A DNA stretch of 64,000 nucleotides, from the NCBI GenBank assembly GCA_035530655.1, contig DATKUK010000103.1, positions 50,105-114,104 of the forward strand, read 5' to 3'. The stretch's first letter is position 1. Each line of letters begins with the position of its first letter. The notes under the pieces are model-generated. The model had not been told where the DNA came from. It worked only from the letters and a program-made list of their open reading frames with translations, and made no database searches. The translations under genes were made by a program, and so were the position numbers. The stretch comes from DATKUK01 sp035530655 (GTDB taxonomy: Bacteria > Planctomycetota > Phycisphaerae > UBA1845 > DATKUK01). This document shows positions 44,039-53,136 of this stretch, piece after piece.

Positions 44039-44476
44039 CTATTCCAGTCGCCCTCGAATGGCCGACATCATGCTGTTGTAGCGCCCGCGCAGCAGTTCCA
44101 GCGCCATCTGATGGACCATTGCGTTCTTGGCCAGCTCGCTCATCTGCCGCTCTGCCTGGGCGTTCGTCCCGTCGTGAAACAGCACGTTCTGCGGCTCGAC
44201 TTCGACCGGGTGCAGTTCCACGCGTCCGCTCGGGTCTACTTGCCAGCCTCGGCCGTCTTCCACCTCCAGGCCGGCTTCGCCCGTTCGCGTCCGTCGCGCC
44301 AGGGCCTCGGACAGCGCCTGCCTGAAGCCCGCCAGATCCACGTCCTTGGGTCGGTAGCCCGGCGTGTCCAGGTTGGCTATGTTGGCCAGCAGCACGCGAT
44401 GGCGGTCCTCGGTGAAGGCAGCCAGTTTCTCCAAGGCCACTACCGACCCGCTGTTGATAACAGAACTCAGCAGCAT
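44039..44476 (-). CDS. flgB: Flagellar basal-body rod protein FlgB
   Basis: 145 residues from ATG 44476, set by GGAGAGG six bases upstream; in-frame starts to 44512 lack one. VVALEKLAAFTEDRHRVLLANIANLDTPGYRP and QMSELAKNAMVHQMALELLRGRYNSMMSAIRGRLE match the family. FlgB is a proximal rod protein. It is the first gene after the sigma-54 promoter at 44561-44575. Confidence 0.93.
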   Translation of the reverse strand: MLLSSVINSGSVVALEKLAAFTEDRHRVLLANIANLDTPGYRPKDVDLAGFRQALSEALARRTRTGEAGLEVEDGRGWQVDPSGRVELHPVEVEPQNVLFHDGTNAQAERQMSELAKNAMVHQMALELLRGRYNSMMSAIRGRLE

Positions 44477-44560
44477 CCGATCCTCTCCACCGCACCCACC
44501 GAGCGGGCACACCGGCGGCGCTCGGTCGCCCTAACCGAATCACAGGCTATCGTATCTGTT

Positions 44561-44575
44561 GCAATCGCCATACCA
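44561..44575 (-). promoter_or_regulatory. Sigma-54 promoter upstream of flgB
   Basis: On the minus strand TGGTATG then GCGA then TTGCA has the invariant GG and GC exactly 10 bp apart (top CC 44573-44574, GC 44561-44562). The -12 half is perfect; the -24 half matches 5 of 7. Transcription would start near 44550, 74 nt before flgB. The gene immediately upstream encodes a sigma-54 response regulator. Confidence 0.7.
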
Positions 44576-44674
44576 GCCTCGACCACTGCCCCGGACTGCC
44601 CCGCTAACGCCTGTCGACGCTCCTGCAACGCGCAATTCCTGCGCTTCGACCCGGCGATTCCTGCGCCGACCGCA

Positions 44675-46045
44675 TCATCCCGCACGCAGCGACTCCTCTT
44701 CCTCCCGCCAACGCTTCAGCTTCATTCCCAGCGTCCTCAGGCCGATCCCCAACGCCTTGGCCGTCCGCTCGCGGTGCTCGTTGAACCGGGCCAGGGTCTG
44801 CCGAACAAGTTCTCGTTCTGCATCCTCCAGAATATGGCCGGGACGGTGATGGCCCGGGAACTTGACCGACCGAACCTGCCCGGCCAGCCACATCTCAATG
44901 TGATGGGCCTCCACCGTCTCACCGCTGACCAGAATCGAGGCCCGCTCACAGACGTTCTCCAACTCCCGCACGTTGCCCGGCCAGTCGTACTGCAGCAGCA
45001 GACGCTGCGCTCGCCCGGAGAATCGGAGAGGCTCGCGCCCCTCGCGATTCGCGATTCGCTCCAGGAAATAGTCGCTCAGTTGGGGGATGTCCTCGCGCCG
45101 GTCGCGAAGCACGGGCAGCACGATCGGCAACACGCTGATGCGGAAGTACAGATCCTCACGGAATCGACCGCGAGCCACCCATTCACGCAGCGCCCGATTC
45201 GTGGTGGCGATCACGCGAACGTCCACACGTCGCGTAATGCTGCTGCCCACCCGCTCGAACTCACGCTCCTGGAGAACTCTCAACAACTTGGCCTGAAGGT
45301 TCAGCGGCACCTCGCTGATCTCATCGAGCATTAGCGACCCGCCCTCGGCCAGTTCAAACCGCCCCTTGCGGAGGCGATCCGCTCCCGTGAAAGCGCCCTT
45401 CTCGTGCCCGAACAACTCGCTCTCCAGCAGCCCGCTGGACAGCGCGGCACAGTTCAGACACAATATCGGACGACTTGCACGCGGGGAGGCGGCGTGAATG
45501 GCCCGAGCCACCATCTCCTTGCCCGTGCCCGACTCACCCTCGACCAGAACCGTGGCGCTGCTGTTGGCCACGCGTTGAATCTGACTGCGCACCTCCTGCA
45601 TGGCCGGCGATTCTCCCACGAGACTTCGCCCCTGCTCCCAGTCCAGCAGCGACGTTCGCAGCGCCTCGTTCTCCGCCCGCAGACGCCCGTCCTGGATTGC
45701 GCGTTCGGCCAGAATCACAATCTCATTGCCTTGAAAAGGCTTCTGTAGGTAGTCAAACGCCCCCAGCTTCATGGCCTCCACAGCCGTCGCCACGGTCCCG
45801 TAGGCGGTCATGACGATCACCGGTGCCTCGACGCCCGCCGCACGCAGCCCGCGCAGCAACGCAATCCCGTCCATCGCGGGCATCTTCAAATCGGTGATAA
45901 CCAGGTCGAAAACACGCTGACGCGCCGCCTCCAAGGCGTCGTGACCGTGTTCGTAGATCTCAACCTGATGGTCCTCTCGGCACAGAATCGCCTTGAGGGA
46001 ATCACGCATCAGCTCCTCATCATCAACGACACAAACTCGCGCCAT
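44675..46045 (-). CDS. Sigma-54-dependent flagellar response regulator (FlgR/NtrC type)
   Basis: 456 residues from ATG 46045, with GGGAGG six bases upstream and two bases after the kinase stop. Receiver domain: VVDDEELMRD, ITDLKMPAMDG (phospho-Asp), MTAYGT, and KPF. AAA+ domain: GESGTGKE, intact GAFTGA (HEKGAFTGADR), LDEISEVP. Fis HTH at the end: RTAKALGIGLRTLGMKLKRW. It should respond to the adjacent histidine kinase and activate sigma-54 promoters, first flgB 200 bp downstream, as FlgR does in Campylobacter and Helicobacter. Confidence 0.93.
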   Translation of the reverse strand: MARVCVVDDEELMRDSLKAILCREDHQVEIYEHGHDALEAARQRVFDLVITDLKMPAMDGIALLRGLRAAGVEAPVIVMTAYGTVATAVEAMKLGAFDYLQKPFQGNEIVILAERAIQDGRLRAENEALRTSLLDWEQGRSLVGESPAMQEVRSQIQRVANSSATVLVEGESGTGKEMVARAIHAASPRASRPILCLNCAALSSGLLESELFGHEKGAFTGADRLRKGRFELAEGGSLMLDEISEVPLNLQAKLLRVLQEREFERVGSSITRRVDVRVIATTNRALREWVARGRFREDLYFRISVLPIVLPVLRDRREDIPQLSDYFLERIANREGREPLRFSGRAQRLLLQYDWPGNVRELENVCERASILVSGETVEAHHIEMWLAGQVRSVKFPGHHRPGHILEDAERELVRQTLARFNEHRERTAKALGIGLRTLGMKLKRWREEEESLRAG

Positions 46046-46047
46046 CC

Positions 46048-46965
46048 TCAACCCTCCCGGTCAGCCGCCAATGACCCGTTCAACAGTTGCAGGCGTATCG
46101 TGAAGGCCGCACCGCCCCCGGGCCGATTCGCCGCCCGGATCGTGCCGCCATGCGACTCGACAATCCGGTGCACGATCGCCAGACCGAGGCCCGTACCCGT
46201 CTCCTTCGTCGTAAAAAACGGGTTGAAAAGGCGATCCAACGCCTCGCCGGCTATGCCGCTACCCCGATCCGTTACCTCGATCTCCACGTGGTCGGCGCCC
46301 ACCCTACGGCTCGACAAACGCACAAGCCCACCGGCCTCAGATGCCTCCGACGCGTTCACCAGGAGATTCAGGACCGCTCGCTGCAGTTGCCCGGCATCGG
46401 CCCAGAGTTCCTGGTCGCCGACCGCGTCGTCGATTTCGACTTCCACGCAGCGCTGCACGAAATGCGGTCGGGCCATCTCCACCGCTTCCATGAGAGTCGA
46501 CTTGAGCAGCGCACGGCGGCGCTGCAACTGTCTTGGATGGGCGAACGCCAGCACGTTGCTCACGACACCGTCAAGCCGCCCGACGCCCTTCTGAATCTTG
46601 CGTACCAGATCGAGTGATGTTTCCGAACCCCGGCAGTCTTGCTCCAAGAGAGAGGCGAACAGCGAAATCCCGCCAAGCGGGTTGCGGATCTCGTGCGCGA
46701 GCCCCGCCGCCATCTCACCCAGCGCGGCCAACCGCTTTCGCCTTTCCAACTCGCGATTCTTGGCGGCCAGTTCCCCGCGCAGTCGCGACAGCTCGCTTTC
46801 GAGTCTTTCGTACGCCACCTTGAGCTTCTCGGTCACCTCGTTGTACGCGAGGATAATGGCCCCAAGTTCCCGCTCTCGGTCGGTGAGGCCCTCGGCATTC
46901 GACGGTGCCGCGACAGCCGGCGAACGCTCCAATATCTCCGCGGGCGACGTCATCGTCTCACTCAT
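46048..46965 (-). CDS. Flagellar histidine kinase (FlgS type)
   Basis: 305 residues from ATG 46965, which overlaps the flgN stop by 8 nt. There is no membrane segment; an N-terminal coiled coil (VAYERLESELSRLRGELAAKNREL) precedes the H-box LAALGEMAAGLAHEIRNPLGGISLF and the ATP-binding domain with NLLVNASEA, DRGSGIAG, and FFTTKETGTGLGLAI. A soluble kinase suits sensing export-apparatus assembly, as shown for FlgS. Its stop lies just before the regulator start, so the two are coupled. Confidence 0.9.
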   Translation of the reverse strand: MSETMTSPAEILERSPAVAAPSNAEGLTDRERELGAIILAYNEVTEKLKVAYERLESELSRLRGELAAKNRELERRKRLAALGEMAAGLAHEIRNPLGGISLFASLLEQDCRGSETSLDLVRKIQKGVGRLDGVVSNVLAFAHPRQLQRRRALLKSTLMEAVEMARPHFVQRCVEVEIDDAVGDQELWADAGQLQRAVLNLLVNASEASEAGGLVRLSSRRVGADHVEIEVTDRGSGIAGEALDRLFNPFFTTKETGTGLGLAIVHRIVESHGGTIRAANRPGGGAAFTIRLQLLNGSLAADREG

Positions 46966-47419
46966 CGGTCTGATCCAGGTATCTCGGCTCATCCGACTTC
47001 GACGCGTACGCTCGATGGGCCTGCTGCCCCGCCGCCGCTTGGTGAAGCTCCTGTTTGATCTGATTTCTCCGCAATGACAGGGACTCCGTGTCGCTTTCGT
47101 CGCGCTTCAGTATCGTCTTGAGCAGCTCATTGACCTGCCCCACCAGGGCTCGCACTTCATCCTGCTGCTGCGGCGACATCGTCGCCAGGATCTGCCCTGA
47201 TTGGGCGCGGATCGGCGCCAGCGACCCGTCCAGATCCATCAGACGATCGACCAACCGCTGTCGACTCGACAGCAGACGCAACAGGCCATCGGTGTCGTTC
47301 GAAGCGACCAGTGACTCCTGCCGGTGCGCCAGCGCGTAGAGTTCGCGGTACAGATCTCGCTGCCGAGTCAGCAATTCGGTCAATCGTCGCCCGTCCTCAA
47401 CGAGTGCAGAAGCGTTCAT
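46958..47419 (-). CDS. FlgN-like flagellar chaperone
   Basis: 153 residues, mainly helical: LTELLTRQRDLYRELYALAHRQESLVASNDTDGLLRLLSSRQRLVDRL, then VRALVGQVNELLKTILKRDESDTESL. This pattern fits FlgN, the export chaperone of the hook-associated proteins. Start ATG overlaps the TPR gene stop (ATGA), and the stop overlaps the kinase start. Presence in the flagellar run supports the call. Confidence 0.75.
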   Translation of the reverse strand: MNASALVEDGRRLTELLTRQRDLYRELYALAHRQESLVASNDTDGLLRLLSSRQRLVDRLMDLDGSLAPIRAQSGQILATMSPQQQDEVRALVGQVNELLKTILKRDESDTESLSLRRNQIKQELHQAAAGQQAHRAYASKSDEPRYLDQTDE

Positions 47420-49824
47420 GGTGCGCTCCCTTCTTGTGATGCCAGAAGACCCGAGTCTTCAACCCACGCGAGCACATCCTGCCAGCGCTGACGGTCGATG
47501 CCGGTCGGCTGCTGCGCAAAGTCCGAAACCGGCATTCGCCGCAGAAGCCAGCGGGCTCGCCCGAGAGCCGTCCGCGCCCGCTGCCGCTCGCCCAGACGAA
47601 AATAGCAGTTGATAATCTGTAAATATGCCGACAACGACACAGGCTCATTCTGATAGCGATAGGCCGCCTGCTCGTACAGCGGGACCGCCTGCTCGTACTG
47701 TCCCAGCTCAAAGGCGCATTCCGCCCGGTACAGGTACCCAAGCCGAAGATAGAGCTGCTCGCGCGCCGACAGCGACTCCTCAGGCCTCGCGCCATAGGCC
47801 TCGATCACCTGTTCGTACAGCCTCGCCGCCTCTTGCAGACGCTTGCGGAACTCGCCCAGCAGCGTCTCGCGCGCGTTGAACTCCACATCCCCCCCTGCCC
47901 GGCTGCGCAGCGCCAAGCCTGCCTTAAGGTACGAGTCGGCCAACATGAACTGCACCTGCGGCCGTCGCGCGTCTTGCGGATAGTACTCCAGGAAGTCCGC
48001 CAGACGCGCAATGGCGTCGGTATGCCTGTCCATGTGGCCGTACAACTCGCCCAGCCTGAACAGCGCCTCCCGGAACAGCGGCGCTTCGGGCGTATACAGT
48101 CCGGGTTGGCTGGGGTCTTCCTCCAACACGAGCAGAAGAACCTGCTCGGCCTGTTCATAGAAGTCCGCACCAAGCGCCACGAAGCACTGCGACAGCGGCA
48201 CCATGGCGCTGAACGCCGACAGAGTCCGAGGGTGTTTCTGCACCAACGTGCGATACGACTCAATCGCCGAGTGGAGTTCGTTTTGCGCCTGGTAGGCCTG
48301 CCCCAAACGGAACCGCGCCTGCGGCGTGCGCGGACTGTTTGGACGCTGGACGATGAATTCGCTGAGAATCTCGATCACACTCTCCGTTTCGCCGGCTAGA
48401 TCGAAGTCGTCGGCCGCCTGCCACGCAGCGTCCTCGGCGATGGCGTCCCGCAGCGTGTTTGCCTTCGCCAGCTCGAGCCACGTGTTGGCCGCTTCGCCGA
48501 AATGCCGTTTGGCCTCAGCCAGTCGTTCTGCACTTGCCCCTTCGTGCGGGTCGCCCCCGAGACGGTCCGCCTCGCTGCGCGCCTGACGGCCCAGTTCTTC
48601 ATGCAGGCGCGCCACCACGCCCAGGTACCAGGTCACCTTCTCCAGGTCTTGCCGGTTGGTCAGATCGAGTGCCAACTTGATGAACCGCAGCGCCTCGACC
48701 GTACGTCCTCGCGCCCGCAAGTTGTAGTAGAGCCCTGTCAGGCTGGTACGCACCGCCGCCCCATCCACCAGGCGCCCATGCCGTCCGCGATGGAACAGCG
48801 CCACAACCTCCTCGTACGCCCCGCCCGCCTCGTCGTATCGCTCGAGAGCCGCCAAGCATTCAGCCCGGCCAAGCATGCACCCCGTCACGTACGGGCCCGA
48901 CGCGAACGACGCCAGCACATCGTCAAACACGGACAGTGCGTACTGAGGCCGATCCTGCTGGTAGTCCAACCGTCCCAATAGCCAGCCGGTTTTGGCGCTG
49001 AGCTCATCGCTGACGCTCAACCTTGCACGAAGTTGGCGTACCAGCGGCTCTGCTTCGTCGTAATCACCCGCATAGAACTCCGTCAGCGCGGCCAAGTAAT
49101 CCAACTGCCCGCTAAGCGAGCCATCGGTAACGCCCCGACGCGTGCGGGTCAGCAATTCGCGAGCTTCATCCAGTTGGCCCTGCCGCAGCAGCAGCTCGGC
49201 CTTGCGCTCGACGGCCCACACCAGATTAGCCGGATCATCCTGGCTGTGTGCGAGCAACGAGTCGATCTCTTCCGCAACACGGTCGGGCGGAACGTCGGGC
49301 ATTATCCCCAGCAACTCGATGAGCCTGCGGCGAATCTGGTTGGGCCGCGATGGGGCCAGACTCAGCGCCTGACGATACCGGGCCACCGCCTTGTCCCACC
49401 GGCCCAGCCACTCGTATGCGGCGGCCAACTGCTCGACGTCCTCAGCCGTTGGGGGCAGCCCCCTTTCCGTGGCTTGGCCGTAGTTGTAGATGATGCGTTT
49501 GGCATTCTCCGGGTCGTGCTCGGCCAGGGGCTTCTCGACGGCGAAAATCGTACGAGCCATGAGCCGACGGAGCCGCGCCACCTCTTCGTCGGGTCGCTCC
49601 TGTTCGAGCAGAGACTTGATCAATTCGGCAGCCTGCGTGTGGAAGCGCCCCCTCATCAGCACTTCCACGCGCTTCACGTACATCTCGAAGGGCACTTCTT
49701 CCTGGTCCGGGCCCATGCGGACCAGGCCGACCGCCAACAGGACCAGCGCGCATGCGAGCAACGGCACCTGCCACTTGCCGGCTAAGGACTGCCGAAGCTG
49801 CCCCGGTCCAACAGGCCTGCTCAT
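47416..49824 (-). CDS. Large TPR-repeat membrane-anchored protein
   Basis: 802 residues from ATG 49824. One N-terminal hydrophobic helix (VPLLACALVLLAVGLVRM) anchors it, and the rest is helical repeats of TPR/SEL type, e.g. DKAVARYRQALSLAPSRPNQ, ARFRLGQAYQAQNELHSAIESY and YEQAVPLYEQAAYRYQ. Such proteins act as scaffolds for assembly. It is the first large gene of the flagellar run, 50 bp after the MerR-like gene, so it may help basal body assembly. Whether it is exported or cytoplasmic depends on helix orientation, which is not certain. Confidence 0.8.
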   Translation of the reverse strand: MSRPVGPGQLRQSLAGKWQVPLLACALVLLAVGLVRMGPDQEEVPFEMYVKRVEVLMRGRFHTQAAELIKSLLEQERPDEEVARLRRLMARTIFAVEKPLAEHDPENAKRIIYNYGQATERGLPPTAEDVEQLAAAYEWLGRWDKAVARYRQALSLAPSRPNQIRRRLIELLGIMPDVPPDRVAEEIDSLLAHSQDDPANLVWAVERKAELLLRQGQLDEARELLTRTRRGVTDGSLSGQLDYLAALTEFYAGDYDEAEPLVRQLRARLSVSDELSAKTGWLLGRLDYQQDRPQYALSVFDDVLASFASGPYVTGCMLGRAECLAALERYDEAGGAYEEVVALFHRGRHGRLVDGAAVRTSLTGLYYNLRARGRTVEALRFIKLALDLTNRQDLEKVTWYLGVVARLHEELGRQARSEADRLGGDPHEGASAERLAEAKRHFGEAANTWLELAKANTLRDAIAEDAAWQAADDFDLAGETESVIEILSEFIVQRPNSPRTPQARFRLGQAYQAQNELHSAIESYRTLVQKHPRTLSAFSAMVPLSQCFVALGADFYEQAEQVLLLVLEEDPSQPGLYTPEAPLFREALFRLGELYGHMDRHTDAIARLADFLEYYPQDARRPQVQFMLADSYLKAGLALRSRAGGDVEFNARETLLGEFRKRLQEAARLYEQVIEAYGARPEESLSAREQLYLRLGYLYRAECAFELGQYEQAVPLYEQAAYRYQNEPVSLSAYLQIINCYFRLGERQRARTALGRARWLLRRMPVSDFAQQPTGIDRQRWQDVLAWVEDSGLLASQEGSAP

Positions 49825-49874
49825 CCTGAGCCTCTTTCCAGCCGGCCCTCCTGGCCGACCAAACTTACGGGCTG

Positions 49875-50225
49875 CTACATGGCGCCGCGGGGGGCGCCGG
49901 AAAGGTCACCTGCGAACGTCTCACCCGCCATCAAAGATCGTATTTCTGCAAGCCGATGCGTTTTCTTCAATTCGCCGATGCGGTGCAGTCTTTCGAACAC
50001 CGACTCGTCGAAGAGACGGTGCCCGCCGGGCGTCCATGTGTGCTCGCGTATCAGGCCCATGACCGCGTAATTGTGAAGGGTCTTGCGGGACAACCCGGTG
50101 TGCCACACGACCTCCTGCACGCGATATAACTTGGGGGGAATTGTGCATCGCCCCGGCCCGTCCGGCAGACAATTCCGCTGCGAGCGGCTGGCTGCAGACA
50201 CCGCACCCGCCGAAGCCAGTCCCAT
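49875..50225 (-). CDS. MerR-type HTH regulator at the head of the flagellar run
   Basis: 116 residues from ATG 50225, about nine bases after AAAGGG. A longer start at 50258 has no ribosome site and abuts the operator. The HTH reads LYRVQEVVWHTGLSRKTLHNYAVMGLIREHTWTPGGHRLFDESVFERLHRIGELKK, typical of MerR. No C-terminal metal- or drug-binding domain is left; the tail is only ~25 residues, so it may dimerise without an effector. It is the first gene read before the TPR and flagellar genes and may control them. Confidence 0.8.
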   Translation of the reverse strand: MGLASAGAVSAASRSQRNCLPDGPGRCTIPPKLYRVQEVVWHTGLSRKTLHNYAVMGLIREHTWTPGGHRLFDESVFERLHRIGELKKTHRLAEIRSLMAGETFAGDLSGAPRGAM

Positions 50226-50258
50226 CTCCTTGTGCCCTTTCAGCAGGACGAAAGACAT

Positions 50259-50273
50259 TAGACGAAACGTCTA
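50259..50273. promoter_or_regulatory. TAGACG-AAA-CGTCTA operator-like dyad
   Basis: A perfect 6-bp inverted repeat spaced by AAA, at the predicted transcription start of the MerR-like gene and just before its start codon. A site for that protein is likely, giving feedback control. Confidence 0.6.
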
Positions 50274-50278
50274 TGAGC

Positions 50279-50307
50279 TTTATGCGCCGGACCGATAACT
50301 ACGTCAA
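50279..50307 (-). promoter_or_regulatory. Sigma-70-type promoter for MerR-like gene and flagellar run
   Basis: Minus strand TTGACG (50307-50302), 17 bp, CATAAA (50284-50279). It places the start of transcription at the TAGACG-AAA-CGTCTA dyad. No other promoter for the next ~5.5 kb downstream is evident. Confidence 0.6.
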
Positions 50308-50417
50308 TAGGCAATCGCTCAATTTGTCGAAAATTTCTTGGACCATCCCCTCGCCGCGCCCCGATACAAGCAGCGCGACCCGACTCGGCACGCCGCACAC
50401 AAGCCTGGATCGCCACC

Positions 50418-51869
50418 ATGAACGACTCCTTCTGCAAGGTCCTCGCCGTAACGCCCGATAATATGCTTATCCGCTCGCTCCGCGCTGAGTTGAGGCGGGG
50501 CGGGGCCGCCACACAGGTCGTACACCTCAAAAGCCCCGACGCCATTGCCGGCGCAGCCGGCCTTCAGGACTGGCTCGTCGTCGATGTCGATCGCTTCGGA
50601 CACGCGGTCTGTCGCCACGGCAGCGTAGTCGCTTGGCCAGGACAACGGCTATTGGTCTGCAAAAGCGATTTGCGACCACCTTTTAATTGCCTCGTGGTCG
50701 ACCGCCGTAAGGCGGCTTGCCGCCTCAGCATACTCGTGAGCGGCGATTTCCCGTCACCGAAGCGCCTGCCGCGTACACGACAGCAGCAGAGACGGAAACG
50801 CATGGACCCGCATGGCCCGCAGACGTGGGAGCTTCTGGCAGCCGCCGCCGAACTCAACCGACTCAATCGCAGGCAGTTGGCCGAGAGCTGCGTGCGACAC
50901 CTGCCGCCCGTGTTCGACATGAGGCTGGCATCCTACTACAGCTACGACCCCAAAGCCGGAACACTAGTGCTGGAATGCTGCAATCATCCCTATGAAATCA
51001 ACACGCTCATTGACCTGGGGCGCGACCCCGGCCACCCGATGGCCTGGGCCATCGGAAAGAATCGCCCCTGCCTGATCCGTGACTGGGAGACAGCCACACG
51101 TCCCCTGCCGGAGCGACCCTACGCAAGCCGCTACAGCACAAGAAGCTGCATCATCATTCCGTTAACAACGCCCGACCGCCTGGCCGGCGTGCTGAACCTC
51201 TCCGATCCAGCCGACGACCGACCTCTCTCGACCGAACAACACCAGCCTCTGCTGAGGATGCTGGCCGACATACTCAATGGCGCCGTAGCAAATATTGACC
51301 TGTTCGAACGCACGCAGCAGCAGGCCCTCACCGATGCCCTGACCGGCCTGGGCAACTACCGGGCCTTCAACCAGCAACTCCGTAACGAGGTTATGCGCTC
51401 CCGGCGCTACGGCACCCCACTCAGCCTCATGCTGCTGGATGTGGACGGACTCAAACAGGTCAACGACAGCCTGGGGCACCCAGCCGGCGACCGTCTGCTG
51501 CGCACGGTGGCCTCCAGGGTCGTGGCGGCAGTCCGCCAGATCGACCTCCCCGCTCGCTGCGGCGGCGACGAGTTCGGCGTCATTCTTCCCAACACCGAAC
51601 TGGAAGCCGCCAAGCACGTGGCCCAGCGCGTCCTGGGCGACATCCGCCAGAAGTCGATCACATGGCGCCGCAAGCCACTGCCGGCCTCGATCAGCGTTGG
51701 TGTGGGCCAGTATCAGGGCGAGTTGACCACCGACGAGTTCATTCGCAGCATCGACAAGGCTCTATACACCGCCAAGGTCGAGGGCAAAAACCAAATGGCG
51801 GTCAGCCACGCGGTGCCGCAGCCGGCGCGACGCACCCCCACATCAGCAGCCCCCAGCCTGCACTCGTAG
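50418..51869 (+). CDS. GAF-GGDEF diguanylate cyclase
   Basis: 483 residues. Residues 1-100 are a short receiver-like region (VLAVTPDNMLIRSLRAEL) without a clear Asp pattern. A GAF-like sensor follows (~130-300, RLASYYSYDPKAGTLVLECC; TTPDRLAGVLNLSDP), then a GGDEF domain (~305-465) with ALTDALTGLGNYRAF, DVDGLKQVNDSLGH and CGGDEF (~380). An RQID inhibitory I-site sits at the expected distance upstream of it. It should make c-di-GMP, which often controls motility. It diverges from the MerR-like gene by ~190 bp, so the two may share a regulatory region. Confidence 0.92.
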   Translation: MNDSFCKVLAVTPDNMLIRSLRAELRRGGAATQVVHLKSPDAIAGAAGLQDWLVVDVDRFGHAVCRHGSVVAWPGQRLLVCKSDLRPPFNCLVVDRRKAACRLSILVSGDFPSPKRLPRTRQQQRRKRMDPHGPQTWELLAAAAELNRLNRRQLAESCVRHLPPVFDMRLASYYSYDPKAGTLVLECCNHPYEINTLIDLGRDPGHPMAWAIGKNRPCLIRDWETATRPLPERPYASRYSTRSCIIIPLTTPDRLAGVLNLSDPADDRPLSTEQHQPLLRMLADILNGAVANIDLFERTQQQALTDALTGLGNYRAFNQQLRNEVMRSRRYGTPLSLMLLDVDGLKQVNDSLGHPAGDRLLRTVASRVVAAVRQIDLPARCGGDEFGVILPNTELEAAKHVAQRVLGDIRQKSITWRRKPLPASISVGVGQYQGELTTDEFIRSIDKALYTAKVEGKNQMAVSHAVPQPARRTPTSAAPSLHS

Positions 51870-51913
51870 TCCTGGTAAGTTGTTGCGTAAGGTTTGAAGA
51901 CCGCCCGCTTGGT

Positions 51914-52984
51914 CTAGGCGACCCCATCATAGCAGCCGTGTTGCCGCACCAGCTCGATGACCCGTTGATACTGCTGGAAGCTCACGTTGTCGGGCACCGA
52001 GTGGTCGCTGTGGTAGATGTAGCCACTGCCCTGCTTGGCGACGGCGAACTTCTCGGCGATCTCCCTCTCGATCACCGCCGGGTCGGGATGGCTCATACAG
52101 CGGACATCGATACCCCCCATGAAGGAGAGTCGATCGCCGTACTGCCGCTTGAGCGCGATCAGGTCCATCCCCGCTTTGACCTCCAGGGGTTGAAGACAGT
52201 CGAACCCCGCCTCGATGAAGTCGGCCACCCGGTCGCGAACGCAGCCACAACTGTGCAGCAGCACCGGCCAATTGTGCTCGTGCGCCCAGCGGCACAGCCG
52301 GGCGTGGTGTGGCATGAGCAGACGGCGGTACATGTCCGGCGAGAATAAAGTGGTATTGCGGTACCCGTTATCGTCGTAAGCAAACACGCCGTCGAAGTGA
52401 TAGCCCCCCCGGTGCATCGCCTCGCCCGCGTCGATGGCCAGGTCGATGCCCATGGCGAACATCTCCTCGGCCCAGTCGGGCTCCATGGCCATAGCCATCA
52501 GCAGGTTCTCGCTGCCAAGGATGCCTTGGGTCTTGTCGTAGCCGATCGCCGCCGCGTAATGGCAGAACAGACCACGCTGGCGAGCCGCCCGGTTGCCGGC
52601 CAGGCCCTTGTCGGTGTCGATCCGCGAGTCGTTGTAGGTGTAGCGGTCCCTATGCTCGTTCCACACCTGGCGGCTGGTGACCGTGAAGCCGCGATACTCC
52701 GGCGTGCTGGTGGCGGCCTTGAAGTTCATCACGATCGCGCCGTTGGCGTTGCGGACGACGGTGTAGTCGTCGGTCTCCTCGACAGTCTCCTGGGGAAGCT
52801 GGAGACTCAGGTCGGCGCTAAACGCGGCAAACTCGTAGCCGAAGTAGTCTTCGGGCGTGGCATCTGGTGGCAGGCCCTCTTTGTGCCACCGCTCGACCGC
52901 GGTGAACCACGGCGAATCGTGGATCGGCACCTTATCGATCGGCTCCCGCCGCAACGCGCCCAATACTCTTTCGCGCGAGGTCAT
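51914..52984 (-). CDS. Uroporphyrinogen decarboxylase-family protein
   Basis: 356 residues from ATG 52984 after GGAAAGGGG; the frame to 53095 is not supported. MTSRERVLGALRREPIDKVP is the family N-terminus. DGVFAYDDNGYRNTTLFSPDMYRRLLMPHH, LLHSCGCVRD, LQPLEVKAGMD, and LSFMGGIDVRCM fit the URO-D fold as seen in corrinoid methyltransferase relatives (MtaA/CmuA-like) more than in HemE. HSCG suggests a metal-binding Cys. No other methyltransferase gene is adjacent, so the substrate is unknown. Confidence 0.85.
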   Translation of the reverse strand: MTSRERVLGALRREPIDKVPIHDSPWFTAVERWHKEGLPPDATPEDYFGYEFAAFSADLSLQLPQETVEETDDYTVVRNANGAIVMNFKAATSTPEYRGFTVTSRQVWNEHRDRYTYNDSRIDTDKGLAGNRAARQRGLFCHYAAAIGYDKTQGILGSENLLMAMAMEPDWAEEMFAMGIDLAIDAGEAMHRGGYHFDGVFAYDDNGYRNTTLFSPDMYRRLLMPHHARLCRWAHEHNWPVLLHSCGCVRDRVADFIEAGFDCLQPLEVKAGMDLIALKRQYGDRLSFMGGIDVRCMSHPDPAVIEREIAEKFAVAKQGSGYIYHSDHSVPDNVSFQQYQRVIELVRQHGCYDGVA

Positions 52985-53136
52985 CGCAACGCCCCTTTCC
53001 ATGTTGCTGCACATCATGCCTTGGGCGGCTGTGAAGTCAACCATTGCATGGGTCTGGTGTGCCTTCGTCCGACGGCGTCTATGTGAGGGGCGCATGCAGC
53101 AGACGTGCGGCCGCTAATGTGCAGTCCATCGAAGGA

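Noticed and set aside
50272..50298. FliA-like promoter (CCGATAA) ahead of the GGDEF gene
   Set aside because: The -10 is close, but the -35 is TATG rather than TAAA; evidence is too weak to list.
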